Below, in pieces: positions 23,225-35,879 of a DNA stretch of 64,000 nt. The stretch is taken from the NCBI GenBank assembly GCA_022605405.1, contig JABYQQ010000018.1, forward strand, positions 186,001 through 250,000, in the 5' to 3' direction. Source of the stretch: Earliella scabrosa (lineage: Eukaryota; Basidiomycota; Agaricomycetes; Polyporales; Polyporaceae). Made by a program: the position numbers and the translations under genes. The notes beneath the pieces are model-generated. The model did not search any database and had not been told where the DNA came from. It was given only the letters and a program-made list of their open reading frames with translations. Within the stretch, counting starts at the first letter, position 1. Every line of letters starts with the position of its first letter.

Positions 23225-25206
23225 CTAGATGATCTTCGTGGCCGTCCAGAACGCGGCGTGGTAGATGTAGCCGAGCATGCTCTGCGCGTTGTTTGTGTAC
23301 GTGGTGTCGATCGTGCGCTCGTTCTGGGATGCCGGGCGAATATCAGACGCCAAAAGACCAGGGCAGGGAGGGGAGGGAGCGCACCGATATCTCAAAACCG
23401 ATCTTGCGCGCGAGCTCCTTGACCTCCTCGAGCGTGAGCTCGACGGAGGGATCGTTCGACGTGTTGTTCTCCCAGTGCCAGAGGAGCGGGCCTGTGCGGC
23501 GCCGCGCAGGCAATCAGTCTCGCTGCACAAACTAGAAGGAGGAGGGATGTGCGCACCGAGGTTGATCCACACGCCGCCGGGCGCGAGGATGCGGTGGATA
23601 ATGCGGAGGTAGTTGACGACGTTCTTTGCCTGTATCCGCGAGGTCGGCCAAGCCTGAGACGCACAAGAGGGACGAGGACGAAGAGATGGGGTACGCACGG
23701 TGTCGATGAAGAAGCATGTCAGGACAGCGTCCCACTGACCAGCGGACGGCTCATCCGCGTTTGCGTCCTCCCCGCCGTAGATCTCTTCGAAGTCCCCTGC
23801 GGTGCGGATGTGTGGTGTACAATCATATCAGATAGGCCGGGCTGGGCAGGTCTCGGGGACGAGGGAGATAGGACAGACCAGCGACAAGGGAGAAGTCGAC
23901 TCCAGAAGGGAGCGAGGAGGGGAGGACGTCGGGGATCGTGATGGCGCGGAGCAGGGCGTCGGTGTTCGGGATGTTGGAGAAGGAGTGGACGTAGGGGTAG
24001 ATGGTGTACTTGTTGACCCCGTCGGTTCTTTGCCGGAGAGAGTTCGCGTCAGTCTGCTGTTTGGTGCACGGGCATCGTGTGGTTACCTGTTCAACATGAA
24101 GAACGACGCGAGGAGCATATAATGGGAGAACTCGTTCCCCTGGCATGCAAACCCTGTAGATGGTTATAGTGAGTACGGAACTCCGCGTGTTCATGCCAGG
24201 CATTGTAGTAGGCACCGAGGTTCGCGACATCCCAAGCAAGTCTGCCGAGCCCAGCCCCGGGCACAAGCACCCGGAAGTTCCCCCTAGCGATTACATGTCA
24301 GTAAGTACTCTCACAGTCAATACCGAGGCGGTGGCGACATAGACACGACCGCTGACCTTTCTTCTGGAGGGATGTCATGAAAGTGCTGCAACAATGCTTG
24401 CTTTATCGGCTCGTAGCACGCATCGCGCTCCACCTTCCCCTGGGACACCAAACGCAAGTCAGACCTCTCAGACGCGGATACCGAGCTAGAGTCCGCAGCG
24501 ACATCAAGGCGGCCCCCGTACTTCGACACTCCAGTCGCGGACGAGCTGCTTGAGCGTGCTGCGCAGCTTCTCCATGTCGCCCTCGGTCGGCTTGTATTTC
24601 TTGATGTTCTTGCCCGAGTCTGAGGATACACTGGCATGGTGTGGGTGCGCATGTGTGCCGTCGTGCGAATGGTCGTGCGAGTGGGAATGAGAGCCATGAG
24701 AATGCCCGTGCGAGTGGCTGTCGCCATGCGAATGGCCTTGGTGGGGATGAATTCAGCAACCGCGCGCCAGGGTTAGTTCAAAAATAACATACTGTGAGAA
24801 GGCCCCGCATGGTCATCCGCACGTTCGTCCTCATCCGAGTCGTCTTCGTTGTTCCCCTTGAGCTCTGGATCGTCCTCGTCTTCATCGTGCCCAAAAATTG
24901 CCGGGTTCTCGATGACGAGATTCAAGAACTCCGCGTTCTTGAGAATTGCATGGTCGGCTGCAGAGATCCTTTCCTTGTACCTCAGCGAGTCAAGCAATTC
25001 TCTATCCGCGAGCGGAAGGGTGTGGATGTCCTTTCTGCGTCGGTTGTTCGCGTTCAGCTGGACGCACGCATCGGATGAGCTGTTGTTGAGGCCATCACGA
25101 AGTAAAATGGGATACCGACGGCATAGGGAGCATACTGCTGAAAGGTAGAGATGACGTTGGCGAAGTGAGCCTGTTCCTCCTTGATCTGTGCGTCTGTGAA
25201 CGGCAT
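23225..25206 (-). CDS. CARNMT1: Carnosine N-methyltransferase (N2227 family) with His-rich insert
   Basis: SAM-dependent methyltransferase homologous to animal CARNMT1 and yeast YNL092W; the family makes anserine from carnosine and methylates a histidine imidazole on some proteins. The fungal substrate is not established from sequence. Exons (minus): 25206-25120, 25057-24793, 24736-24522, 24439-24357, 24283-24216, 24153-24087, 24027-23879, 23796-23699, 23629-23557, 23491-23385, 23323-23225; 436 residues, all phases close. Family landmarks: FQQYAPYALNANNRRRKD near the start, SAM loop VLVPGAGLGRLAWDVA, the following NEFSHYMLLASFFMLNR, QWDAVLTCFFIDTAKN and GGVWINLGPLLWHWEN. Exon 3 opens with about 35 residues holding 15 His in SHSH/GHSH pattern, placed between the N-terminal helices and the catalytic fold. 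The ATG at 25206 is the first in frame with the conserved N-terminus. Confidence 0.93.
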
Positions 25207-26579
25207 CTTGAGCAGATCTTGGACGCGAGATACCCCGCCTCGCTAACACCTTCAATTCTCGCGAGTCCCACGTGGCGTGGAACATCATCGGTTATGTAAG
25301 CATGGGGTTCCGCGCCTATCCAGTCGTTGCAAGGCTTGCATCTTGCAGTATGGCCCAGCCTGAACCTTTGAACATGGATGATGGCGTGGGCTTGTATGCG
25401 TATATGCCACTGTCTCATACCAAGGTCATGAGGCAAGGCTATCCGATCACACTCAGTGGTGCGCCATTCTTTCCGAGACTCGGGCCATCTATCAGAGTCA
25501 CTGTTAAGGACGTCTGAACTTCCGAAGTACTTCTCGGACTGTCCGATGTCGTCTATAACAAATAGTAATATGTGCTATGATCGCAGCCGCGCGTGGTCTC
25601 GAGTCAAGATACGCAAGGGAGATGGTGCTGGAGACACTCCGGGTCCCTCAAGGGAGAGAGACTGGCAGACTGCAGGGCGAGACAAAAGTTCAGCGAGGTC
25701 GAAGAACACTGACCGTGAAGAGTGCAAGTAACTCCAGGCTCCCATCCTCTTCGATATACAGCATGGTCTCGCGTGGTAAAGCATCGGCATTGAAATGTTA
25801 ATCAAACAAACGACAGAGCCTACGAATCTCCATTTACAAGAACGTGCAAGCTTGAAATGCACGTACTCGTACGTCAAAAGTATTGAAGTCAGTGAGTATC
25901 CGACCCGGACTAGGAGGCCTGTACCGCCCTGTGGGAACTGCTGAGAAGCAGCCAGGGGGCTCTAATATGTCTCAGAGTACTGAGCACGAGCTGGGGTTGT
26001 GCCACTTAGCCTAAGTGCATGAGTTGTGCCACTCGGATCGACATCGCTCCCTCCGATCTGAGAGTCTCGCTACGCCCCGTCCCATCCCTGAACGCGTCCT
26101 TGGCTTGCAGGAGTGCTCTGGAACGCACATCATACGTGCGTGTGAGAGATGCTACTGATACATGCGCGGATAGCACAATCCAACGGAACGTCCGGCGAGG
26201 AACTCCGAACAATCCAAGACAAACAGCGTGTAGGCTCTACTAGGCGTGCCCCGGAGGTGCGGGGTCAGCATTGAAAACATCTTGAGCTTCAACGCCTGCG
26301 TTGAAACGTAGACGAGAGAAGAAAGCAAAAGAAGCATGAGTGTGATTTCTGCGAGAGTAGCATGCTGGAACATCCTCGTACCAACTCGTGAACTGTGGCC
26401 ATGTGGCCAAAGATAATAGTTCTTTGAGCCTGCTCGTGCTCAAGCACCGGCCACGCTGCACCCAGCCGCCAGCACTTCCGAGTGGCACCCCTCCATAAAA
26501 CCCCTCGTCGTGACAAAGTGAAGGGTAAGCCCTCCCGGTACCGAGTCTCTTTGCCCCGCACCCCTGCTGTACCCGCTCA
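25207..26579. other. Intergenic region between divergent genes
   Basis: Upstream regions of the methyltransferase (left) and copy B (right). Open frames are short and show no domain. No gene called. Confidence 0.55.
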
Positions 26580-27697
26580 ATGCACTACACCGCCCCTCCC
26601 ATCACCGCTAACACGGTTATGCCATACTACGTCGTGGACCCCACGGCTATCGCCATGCTCAACAACGGCGTGAGCTTCGTCGACGTCGGAAGCCTCAACA
26701 GGGCGCCGAGCAACGTCGCCTTTGCCGTCGTGAGTATTCCATGTAGGCACGACTGTTCGTGACGGCGTGCTGACCACGCACCTTCACAGAACTGGTTCTC
26801 GAGGGAGACCGCCGTCACCTTCACGTACAAGCACGAGCAAGATGGCGCTCCGAGCCAAGGCTCCGTACCCATGTCGAGGTGAGCAACCACTCATAGGTGG
26901 GCCTTTGAACTCGGTGTCATACAGATGCTGACCATGTGGTCGCAGCCCCGTCTCATACGGTGAACCGGTTTATGGGGTTACGAAGGCTCCTGCTGCGAAG
27001 TCTCAGTGCTCCAGGCCACCCGCTGCAACTCCGCCATCACCGGTACTGCCCCGAACGTGCAAGCCGCCTGCCGCCGCGCAACCTCAACACGGTGGACAAG
27101 CCCAGGGTGGAGGAGATTCTCGTTCTCCTGAAGCCGAAGCAACGGCCGCCCAACGGGACCCATCCAGTCCAACTGCGCAGAACGCTCCGGAGGACGTGGA
27201 CAACATGGAAGTGGACACTGGCGCAGCCGTCCTGTCGGAGCCTATCATTGTCAAGGCTGAGAAAGAGAAAGAGGGCCGGTGAGTGCTACCTCGCCAATCA
27301 CAATACACCCCATCGCTCACCTAAGGTTCGCTCTCTCGATCACAGGACGCGCTGTGTTCTCAGGAAGGGCAAGTGGAAGATCAGGGGCTCGGACGAGTAC
27401 ACGTACTGGTACACGAGCGAGTCCGAGACCATGATCAAGGAGCCTCCGAGCATCCTCCGCCCGAAGCACACGCAACTGTACGTGCACAGGGCAAACAACA
27501 CCAAGACGACGCGCATCTGGTTGTACTTCGCCGACAACGGCCGGAAGGGCGCGGGTCGATGGGAGCGGATCAGGAGGTGGCACGAGCACCCGTCCATGGA
27601 GGGCTATGTTTTGCACCTGTTGCAGAACGGCGAGCCTCGGTGGGTCAAGGAGGGGTCCGCGCGAAACTATGCGAAGTTGAGCAGGCGGTGCGCCTGA
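26580..27697 (+). CDS. Unknown paralogous family, copy B
   Basis: Function unknown. Exons: 26580-26729, 26790-26878, 26946-27278, 27346-27697; 307 residues with consistent phases. N-terminal segment: VSFVDVGSL...VAFAV, then a phase-0 intron, then NWFSRETAVTFTYKHEQ. The linker (exon 3) is Pro/Ala/Gln-rich and ends in an acidic then basic run (EDVDNMEVD...KAEKEKEG). The C-terminal domain follows a phase-2 intron: KWKIRGSDEYTYWYT, QLYVHRANN, IWLYF, GRWERIRRWHEHPSMEGYV then LH, and GEPRWVKEGSA. It aligns closely with copy E over the whole domain (KIRG, PKH, LYVHR, GYVLHLL, PRWVKE-SA). It is the only plus-strand copy and lies alone between the methyltransferase and the sugar porter. No signal peptide, membrane helix or known catalytic motif seen. 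Confidence 0.8.
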
Positions 27698-28742
27698 ACG
27701 AGCTCGAGAAGGTGGAGGTTCCGAGGGGTCGTCGATTCACGGCAGCGGGTGAGGAGTTGTTTATGTATCGTCCTTGGTGGCGGCACCTTGCTCATTCCTT
27801 CCAATCAGTAGCTGGCAGGCGGCACAACGCATCGACTGCCGACGCCGCCGCCGTTTCATCGATCGCGCACGATACTCACCTTGCTCCTTTGTTCTCTCAA
27901 TCCCAAAATGGTGCGCCTGCACCCCTGCGCACCAACGTACTATCTGTGTTTCCGTTCATATCGTAGTTGCAATGTGTTTGTATTTCTGTCATAGTTCGCA
28001 CGTGTACCTGTAACGATATCATCCCTGCTTCATACAAGTTAGTGACCGGTGGACGAGACGCAAATAGCAATTCACACATTTGCTCTAACTGGACGGCGGT
28101 CGCTCGGATGCAAGCTAGACAATCGCGCAGCCAGCGTGCAGCTGGCTCCGAAAGTCTTGAAGCTGAGTAGAAATTGTGCAGGTGACTATGTAGTCCAATC
28201 ATCCATCACCTTCGTGGCGCTCGCCGCAGTCCCGCGACTGCCATCCAATCCAAATTGCCCACAACTGTCCATCTCTGCACTCACCTGCTCATCCCCGGTG
28301 GTCTTGTGACGCACTCCATCTCTCCATGACGGCAGTGCGCGTTCTCCCAGACATCCAGCGTTCACTGGCCAATCTGTCGCCCATGGTCAGCTGCTCAGCG
28401 AGCGTCCAGCGATGGTGCTGCTATCGACTCGAGGATCGTCTGTTGTCCAGCCAGTGGTGGTAGAGAAGAGGGGCAAGTCGATAGGGGAATTGGGCGGCGA
28501 CGAGCACGGGTGCATTCGGAAGTTTGACAGAATTGAGGTGTGTGGACGGTGGCTGAAGGCAAAAAACTTCTGCAGATTCTGATGAAGCATTCAAGCGAGT
28601 CGCCCAGCTGGATTCCGGGGCTCCGAATATAATTATTAAGAGCCGATGATAGCACCGAACCCTCTCCGTGCCCGTTCTGCACGCACGTCCACCTTCTGAA
28701 CCTCAGCGTTCTTGAACGACAACGATTTGAACGACCACGAAG
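27698..28742. other. Intergenic region
   Basis: 3' flank of copy B and promoter of the sugar porter; an AT-rich block with TATAATTA lies near 28628-28635, about 110 bases before the porter ATG. No gene seen. Confidence 0.55.
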
Positions 28743-30956
28743 ATGACGGCGGCGTCTGTATCGAACCACGACGAGAAGGGAAAGGATGCTCAACTGTGAG
28801 TTCCAGGCCGCTGGGTTTGGAATGCATTCCAGGACGCTCATGTATGTTTAGCTATGAGGATGTGGAGGGAGCCGTTGCTTCTGGGGAGATCTCCGAGGCA
28901 ATGGTGGTAGCGGAAGGCGAGGAGCGCACGACATGGTTCGTATGGCTTCTCGTAGCGTGCACGAGTATCTCAGGGTTGCTCTTCGGTGCGTACGCGATCA
29001 TGTTTCTCCCGCATTCAGCCACTCACCGTCTTGTCCAGGTTACGACACGGGTGTGATATCCGGAGCGCTGGTGACAATCGGAGGTGACCTGGGACCCGCA
29101 GAGTTATCTTCAAGTCAGAAGGTATGTCCTCGACATTGACTCGCATTCAGCATCTAAGCGGTCGCAGGAACTCATCACATCCGCCACCACGCTCGGTGCA
29201 CTTTTGGGCGGGCTGTGTGCTGGAATGCTCAGCGACTTCCTTGGCCGGAAGCCAGTACTCGGAATTGCAGACATCATCTTCATTGGCGGGGCAGTGGGTC
29301 AGGCAGTATGCCATACAGTCTGGTCTATGGTGAGTGCTTCGTTCATACCGCCTATCCGTCGAGCTCTACTCTTCATATCGGTCACAACGATTACCCCTCC
29401 TCGTTACATGGCTTGAACACCTCCTACTGCATGCATCCTGTCCCCGAACTGCGACTCATGTCAGATCTACCGTCTTACAGATCGGTGGTCGCTTCCTGAT
29501 TGGTATCGGCGTGGGCATCGCAGCATGCGTTGCACCTCTGTACATCCAGGAGCTCTCCCCCACGCGTCTGCGCGGACGCATGGTCGTCGTCAACGTCGTC
29601 ATGATCACTGGAGGACAAGTCATTGCATACGCCATTGGAGCTGGGTTCGAGAAGATGCACGGCGGTTGGCGGTGGATGGTCGGCCTTGGTGCGGTGCCTG
29701 CAGGCTTGCAACTCATCTTCCTTTTCTTCCTGCCCGAGTCCCGTGAGTGAGCAGCATCTATTTGCCGGAATGACGTCTGATCAGGAGCCCTTCAGCACGT
29801 ATCATGATCCTCAGAGACAAGTTCGACGTTGCCCGCGGCACTCTCGGGAAGATCTACGCTCATGCGACCTCGGACCAAATCGACCTGAAGGTTCGCACCG
29901 CCCTCGTCATACGCTTGAGCCATTTTAACAGTAGCATGCAGGCCAAGGCACTCGCTGCAGCAGTACAGCAGAGTGTAGAAATAACCAACTCGACCACGTT
30001 CTTGCAGCGTCTGAAGCTCATTCTCATGGATCCTGTCAACCGCCGGGCACTTAGTACGTCCACGCGCATACACGCCGTCCCATCAGGAACTGACTATATG
30101 CGCGTATCCGTCTCTAGTTGTCGCGTGCGGGCTCCAAGCGTTCCAGCAGCTTTGCGGCTTCAACACGCTCATGTACTACAGCGGTGCGTTCTGTCCATCG
30201 TCCACTGGCGTCGCGCCGTGCTGACAGACGATGGCACAGCAACCCTATTCAAGGAGATCGGGTTCGACCAGCCTACGGCTGTCGGGCTCATCGTCTCTGG
30301 CACGAACTTCATCTTCACGCTCTTCGCACTGAAGTACATCGACATCATAGGCCGGCGCAGAATCATGCTCTGGTCAGCTCCAGGCATGGTCGTCGGCCTC
30401 GTCCTCGCAAGCATCGCCTTCCACTGTAAGTCCCCATCCATCCCCCACCACACCTTCCCCGCTCCCAAACCAACCAACTTACTCTACTCTGGCAGTCCTC
30501 ACCCTCAAGACCGGCGGCGACCTCATCGACGGCACCGAGTACTCGATGGCCTGGTCCGCGATCGTCCTCCTCGCGATGATCTTCTACGTCGCCTCGTACG
30601 CGACCGGGCTCGGGAACGTGCCCTGGCAGCAGGGCGAGCTCTTCGGCCTCGAGGTCCGCGGCATCGGCACCTCGCTCGCCACGACGACCAACTGGGCCGG
30701 CAACCTGCTCATCGGCGCGACCTACCTCTCCCTCATGGACGAGATCACCCCCTCGGGCGCGTTCGGCTTCTACGCCGGCCTCTGCCTCCTCGGCTGCATC
30801 TTCTGTTTCTTCTGCTTCCCCGAGACCGCCGGCCTCAGCCTCGAGGAGGTCCGGCTCGTCTTCAGGCACAACTTTGGTATCCGCGAGAGCGAGCGGCTCA
30901 GGCGCGAGAAGCGTGCGCTCGCGCAGGGAGAGAGCACTTCGGAAGGGAAGGCATAG
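28743..30956 (+). CDS. MFS sugar porter, myo-inositol transporter type
   Basis: Proton-coupled uptake of myo-inositol or a related polyol/sugar across the plasma membrane. Exons: 28743-28795, 28852-28985, 29039-29121, 29168-29329, 29481-29742, 29796-29890, 29942-30053, 30118-30183, 30240-30425, 30496-30956; 537 residues, phases close. Twelve-helix layout with family signatures: SGLLFGYDTGVISGAL in helix 1, DFLGRKP loop, GGRFLIGIGVG, PLYIQELSPTRLRGRMV, FFLPESPR before the central loop, FQQLCGFNTLMYYS in helix 7, IGRRR loop, and the distal GNVPWQQGELF...VRGIG plus TNWAGNLLI characteristic of inositol transporters. The ATG at 28743 begins a polar N-terminus of about 50 residues. The stop is 139 bases from the convergent complex I gene. 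Substrate assignment is by motif resemblance. Confidence 0.93.
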
Positions 30957-31095
30957 CACGCACGAGTGTGGTCGTAGTGTACGATGGACATGACTGTATG
31001 GTCGGAGACGAACATAATGACTATAATGTACGAACGCAAAGAGAGCAGCGTGCAGCGGGAAACGTGGCTTAATCATTCCATGATCTACACAACCA

Positions 31096-33847
31096 TCATG
31101 CAAAGGCAGCCTCAGCAGCGTTCGACAACTCCGAGAAACCATAGTCCTCTCCCTTCACGAACGCACGCGTACATTGAGCCATCGTCACGGAGCTATTATT
31201 GTTCGCACGTCAGCATCCATCTTCCAAGATTGCGGTATATGAGAGCTACTCACGCTCTTGAGATGGGGTCGGTCTGGTAGAAGTTGTCGATGGGCTTCTT
31301 GAACGGCTCGCCAGTGACCTTCGCCTTGGCGGTACCAGCGGCGAGAGCCTTGAGACCAGCGAGGGCGACATCGACCGACGTAGGCTCGGTCGTGTCGTAG
31401 CGAAGGAGCGTGGGTGAGATCTCCCACATGCGATCGCGCAGGCTCAGGACATCGTCGTACGGGAGTGGTGAGCCCACAACCTCGGAAAGAGCACTATATA
31501 TGACACAATCAGATCAGAGACCTGCATGACTACTCCAATTTGAGAACGTACCGGATGATCTTCCAGTCCTCACGGGAAGCTCCCGGAGGAGGGACAGCAG
31601 CGCGGCCAATTTGTGAACGGCCTTCAGTGTTCACCCAGGTAACACCCTTCTCGGTGTATGCAGAGCCGGGGAGAACGACATCCGCGAGCTGGGCACCGAG
31701 GTCACCATGGTGGCCCTGGTACACGACGAAGGCGTCTTGAGGGATCTGCTTGGGGTCGACCTCGTCCGCGTTAAGGAGGTAGATGAACTTCGCCTTGGTC
31801 GTCGATGCCTTCTTCGAGGGGACGAAGCCGATATCATACGCAGCAGGGCGCGAAGCAGCCTACGATTCATTTCCCAGTGAGTCGTTGCAAGCAATCATAG
31901 GTCAGGGCCACTTACACGCTGGAGGACACTGAAGCCATTCCACTCGGGCGTGACGAGCTTCTCCTTGTTGGCCTCGACGAACTTCGCGAGAGCGTTGTAG
32001 ACCGCAGCGCCGTCGGCGTGCTCCACCAAGGAGCTGCCGACGATGATCAAGGGCCTCTTCGCCGCCTTGAACTTCTTGGCAAACTCGCCCTTGCCAGCAA
32101 CGAAGTCCGCAACAGCCTTCGCATCGTTGCCGAGATGGTCGTAGCCATATGTGGTGTCGACGCGCTCGCCGATCAGCCCCACCTCGAGGGTGGTGTGCAG
32201 CCAGCTCTTCCGGATGCGCGAGTTCAGCACCGCCGCCTCGTGTCGTGGGTTGGTGCCAACAAGGAGGATCACATCGGCCTGCTCGACACCAGGGATGGTC
32301 GAGTTGAACAGATAGTTAGACCGCACATCCACCGCGTGTGCCGGGGCAGTGTGACCACCGACGCCGTCGAGAGCAGTGTTGTCTGAGCCCAGGCGGTTTA
32401 GGAGGTCCTTGAGGGCAACAAGAGACTCCGTGTCCGCAAAGTGACCAGCAATAGCCTTGATCTCGTCACCCTTGGCGCCAGACTTCTGGAGACCTTCGGC
32501 GATAGTGGTGAGAGCGTCCTCCCAGGACGCGGTGACGAACCGGTCGCCCTGCTTGACAAGAGGGACTGTCAATCGCTGGAACCGAAGACCATCGTAGGCA
32601 TACCGCGTCTTGTCGCTGATCCACTCCTCGTTGACGTCGTCGTTGGGACGAGGCTGGACGCGCATGACAACAACGCCACGGGAGTCGACACGGATATTTG
32701 AGCCAACCGCGTCGAAGACATCAACAGAGTCGGTGTGCTTGAGCTCCCATGGACGCGCGTGGAACGCATAGGGTTTGCTCGTGAGCGCACCGACAGGGCA
32801 GAGGTCGACAACATTGCCAGAAAGCTCAGAGTTCATCGTCTTTGCCACGTACGTGCCAATCTGCATGTCGTTACCACGACCAGTCGTACCGAGCTCCTCA
32901 ACTCCGGCGACTTCGTTTGCGAACCGCACGCACCGTGTGCACTGGATGCAACGGTTCATAGAGGTCTTGACGAGAGGGCCAAGGTCCTTGTCCTCCACTG
33001 CGCGTTTGCCAGCAATCTCGTGGAATCGTGTCCGGTCCGCACCGTAACGCATCGACTGGTCCTGGAGGTCGCATTCGCCTCCCTGGTCGCAGATGGGGCA
33101 GTCTAGAGGATGGTTGGATAGCAAGAATTCCATGACGCCCTCGCTGTCGGTGTATGAGCGCCCGTCTAAGCACATCATGGTATGGGGGACGTATCGTACC
33201 GAGCTTCATGGACAAGAGGGGTGTTCGTCCATACCTTTGCACCGGGCATGGCAGGCATGGCACTACAAACCAAGTCAGGGTGATGATATGCTTCCCACCT
33301 GATGTCAACTCACCAAGATGCCACGGGTTTTGGTGATCGTTCTACCTCGACCAAACACATACTAGGGAGGACATGAGCCCTCTGCGGTCAAGTCCCCTGA
33401 TAGTTCTCAAATACACACCGGCAGTTTCCTGCGATAGCGAGGCGGTCATGGTAGCAGAATCTGGACAGACGTCAGAGGTGAGACGCAAATATGACGCCTT
33501 GGGGGAAGCACACCTCGGTATTGTGGCTCCTGCAGCCTCGCAAGCCTGAATCAACGCCGAACCTACAGCCCACGCCTCAGCACCCGCCAGCAACGTCACG
33601 TATGTGGGGACACACCCTGGGGCACGGTCACCTCCTTCCCGTCAACAGTGAGGGTGATATCCGCCTGCCGTGGTGACGACGAGGCAAACGTCCGGCGACC
33701 TAATTGAGGGGTTCCTCGTTGCTTAACGAGGGGAGAGCTAAAGACGGGAAGGGGCGTACTTGGGCGCGTCGACGACGGAGATGCGACGACTTTGGCGAGC
33801 ACGCCCGCCGACGAGGGCTTGGAGGCCGACGACACAAGCCGTAGCAT
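31096..33847 (-). CDS. NDUFS1: Complex I 75/78-kDa iron-sulfur subunit, mitochondrial
   Basis: Largest peripheral-arm subunit of NADH:ubiquinone oxidoreductase; carries the FeS relay (N1b, N4, N5) in the matrix. Exons (minus): 33847-33616, 33562-33514, 33460-33419, 33361-33314, 33262-33200, 33143-31916, 31859-31552, 31493-31254, 31192-31096; 768 residues. The first 40-60 residues are rich in Ser, Arg and Lys with no acids, a typical presequence, followed by [15 protein letters not shown]. Cluster motifs after splicing: [20 protein letters not shown] (2Fe-2S), [18 protein letters not shown], and [10 protein letters not shown] (4Fe-4S). Then the molybdopterin-oxidoreductase-like domain and the fungal C-terminal DPISRASVTMAQC. 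The last exon was found by matching this C-terminus: acceptor AATAATAG, 97 bases. The convergent sugar porter lies downstream. Confidence 0.96.
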
Positions 33848-34277
33848 GGCTTTCGCCGGACAAGAGAGGGAGAGAATAGAACAGCAGAGAGTGCGCCCGT
33901 CGGCGAAGTGCTCACGACGAGGAAAGGGTAGAAGACGACGCGCTCGTCGGCGAACACGATGACCAAACTCCGGCTCTCGCCGACTGTAACCGCACCCCGC
34001 TCATTGGCCACCGCTATTTGGCGCGCTCTGATTGGCCGGCGCCTGTGCGGCCCGGGGCAGCGCCGGGCCAGACTCTCTCCTTGCTTGCCTTTTGCCTCTC
34101 GCCTGGCGGTGCGTCGACGACTCATGCAGCCCACAGCGTGTATAAGAGTCGATATTATGGAGAGGTGAGCATATGATACACTGCTAGTAATACAACATGT
34201 CCGCAATAACAAGCCAGGAGAGCAAACAGGGAGCAAAGCAAGCAGCAACCAAAACACCGACAAGGAGACACAAACTA
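33848..34277. other. Intergenic region
   Basis: Holds the promoter of the complex I gene and the 3' flank of the next gene. No frame with recognisable content. Confidence 0.55.
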
Positions 34278-35879
34278 TCACGGAACATACACCACCATAA
34301 GCACGTTCACCACCAGCTTCTCCATCTCGCCCATGCCAGACACGAACGGCACCTTTTCCCGCGCGATGACCCCCGGGAAGGTAACGTGGTCGGACAGGAT
34401 CTGGATGTCGGCTTCTGCAAGCGGTATTGCCCCGCTCTTCACCACCTTCTGCCGCAGATCGTCCGTCTCGTCCTCTCCAGGTTCTGAAGCCGACGAGCCG
34501 AACGGACCTCGAATGGGGGGCATGCCTCCTCGCGAGCCGTTGCTGAAGCCAGACAACGAGGCGCGGCCCACAGACGCTGTGGGGCTGTCGGGGTTCTCGT
34601 TGACGATCTCGACCGTCTGGTCCACCGGCCAGATGTACCCTCCCGCTGTCCAACGAAGCTCGGGCGCAAGCTTGTAAAGCTTGAGCGCGTGGTACAGCAC
34701 TGAGTCTCCGCCCTTCAGCTGCGAGGCAAAGATCAGCAAGGTCCAGACCGGACGAATCGAGCAATGCCACTTACACTAGGTACGAGCGACTCCGCGAGCA
34801 CTTCCCCGGGGTTCACGCCATACTCGCCCGTGAGGTAGAACGCTATCCTCCTTCCGCGCGACATGTTGAGCACGGGCGAGAGCATGTCCAGGAACTGGTC
34901 GCTCGGCGTGATGAGCGGGTCGGGCTGGAGCCCCGCCGGTCCGAACGACTTGAGCTGCACGGCGTACGAGATTGTTATCCTGCACCCGCTCCGCACGGGC
35001 TGGATCTCGTAGTCGCAGTCCGACATGAATGCTGTCCACTCCATGTCCCCGCTCTTCCCTCCCCTCCCGTAGTACCTCTCCTCCGCACCAGCAGGATTGC
35101 GCACGACGAGTGAGCCGCCGCGGAACTTCACTGGGAGCGTTACGAGAATCGTCGCGACACGGTTATCGAGTGGGCGCGACTGCACAGTAATGGCGTTCCC
35201 CTTTGGCCATATCTCGAGCTTATCTCGGATGGCCGTGAGGTAATGCCCAACGGGGAGGGCAGGGAAGAGCGTATTGCGGACTGCATCGAGGATGGGGTGG
35301 TTCGCAAGCTCCAGGGTTGCGGTGAGGGGAAGGTTCGGGGGGTAATAGAGGGTATCATTTTCGGCGTACCCATTCATCGACGGATGGGGCAGGCAAGACG
35401 AGATGAGCATGTCGAGCGCGGGTGGCATGTCGACATCGACATCGATGGGGAAGTCGAGAGCGTAGCAGATTCCGCTCTGATCAAACGGAGCACGGGGGAA
35501 CGAAAGATGCGATCGTCAGCTGTCTTCCAGGCCAACGCTCGCCCCACACACGAGCACGGCACATGCCACGCACCTTTGAGCGGAAGAACAGAGTGAGGTG
35601 CGCAGGGTCCATGGGCACGCGCCCCGAGACCGCGAACGGCTGCGCCTTTGCGCTGACGATTGCTGCTATTGCTGCGCGGTACGCTGCCTGGCTGTCGTAC
35701 TCGGGATCCGAGCCTCGTCTCCGGGGCTTGCTGGGGGTATGCGGCGTCTTTCCGGAAACGCTGTGCTCGACCTCGAACTCGGACACGCTCTGCGTGCGTG
35801 GTACGGGCAGGTCGGGGTACCGACTGGGCGTCGGGGAGGACATGTTTGACATTGCGCTTGAGATGGTTGCGAGAGGCAT
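34278..35879 (-). CDS. 2OG-oxygenase-like protein, probably degenerate
   Basis: Exons (minus): 35879-35574, 35476-34775, 34718-34278; 482 residues, all phase 0. After a Ser/Pro-rich N-terminus (about 100 residues) it has SGICYALDFPIDVDVD, KLEIWPKGNAI, an ATILVTLPVKFRGGSLVV strand pair, EWTAFMSDCDYEI and SGCRITISYAV. This order matches a large fungal family related to Fe(II)/2-oxoglutarate oxygenases, in which the corresponding text reads like W-x-AFYSDC-x-HEV...G-x-R-x-TL-x-Y. Here the position of the distal metal His is Tyr and I see no HxD, so iron binding is doubtful, while the Arg ten residues on is kept. The C-terminal half (GGYIWPVDQ..., LAEADIQILSD) is conserved-looking but unknown to me. 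Start chosen as the first ATG in frame; the frame extends a little further up without ATG. Confidence 0.7.

Noticed and set aside
23225..25206. In-frame translation of methyltransferase introns as extra protein (for example after the SAM loop)
   Set aside because: Joining across GT...AG restores the known family order (VANLG directly followed by FACQGNEF), so the open stretches are introns.
28743..33847. A metabolic gene cluster combining transporter, oxidase and P450 genes
   Set aside because: No biosynthetic core enzyme (polyketide synthase, non-ribosomal synthetase, terpene cyclase) lies in the window, and housekeeping genes separate the candidates.
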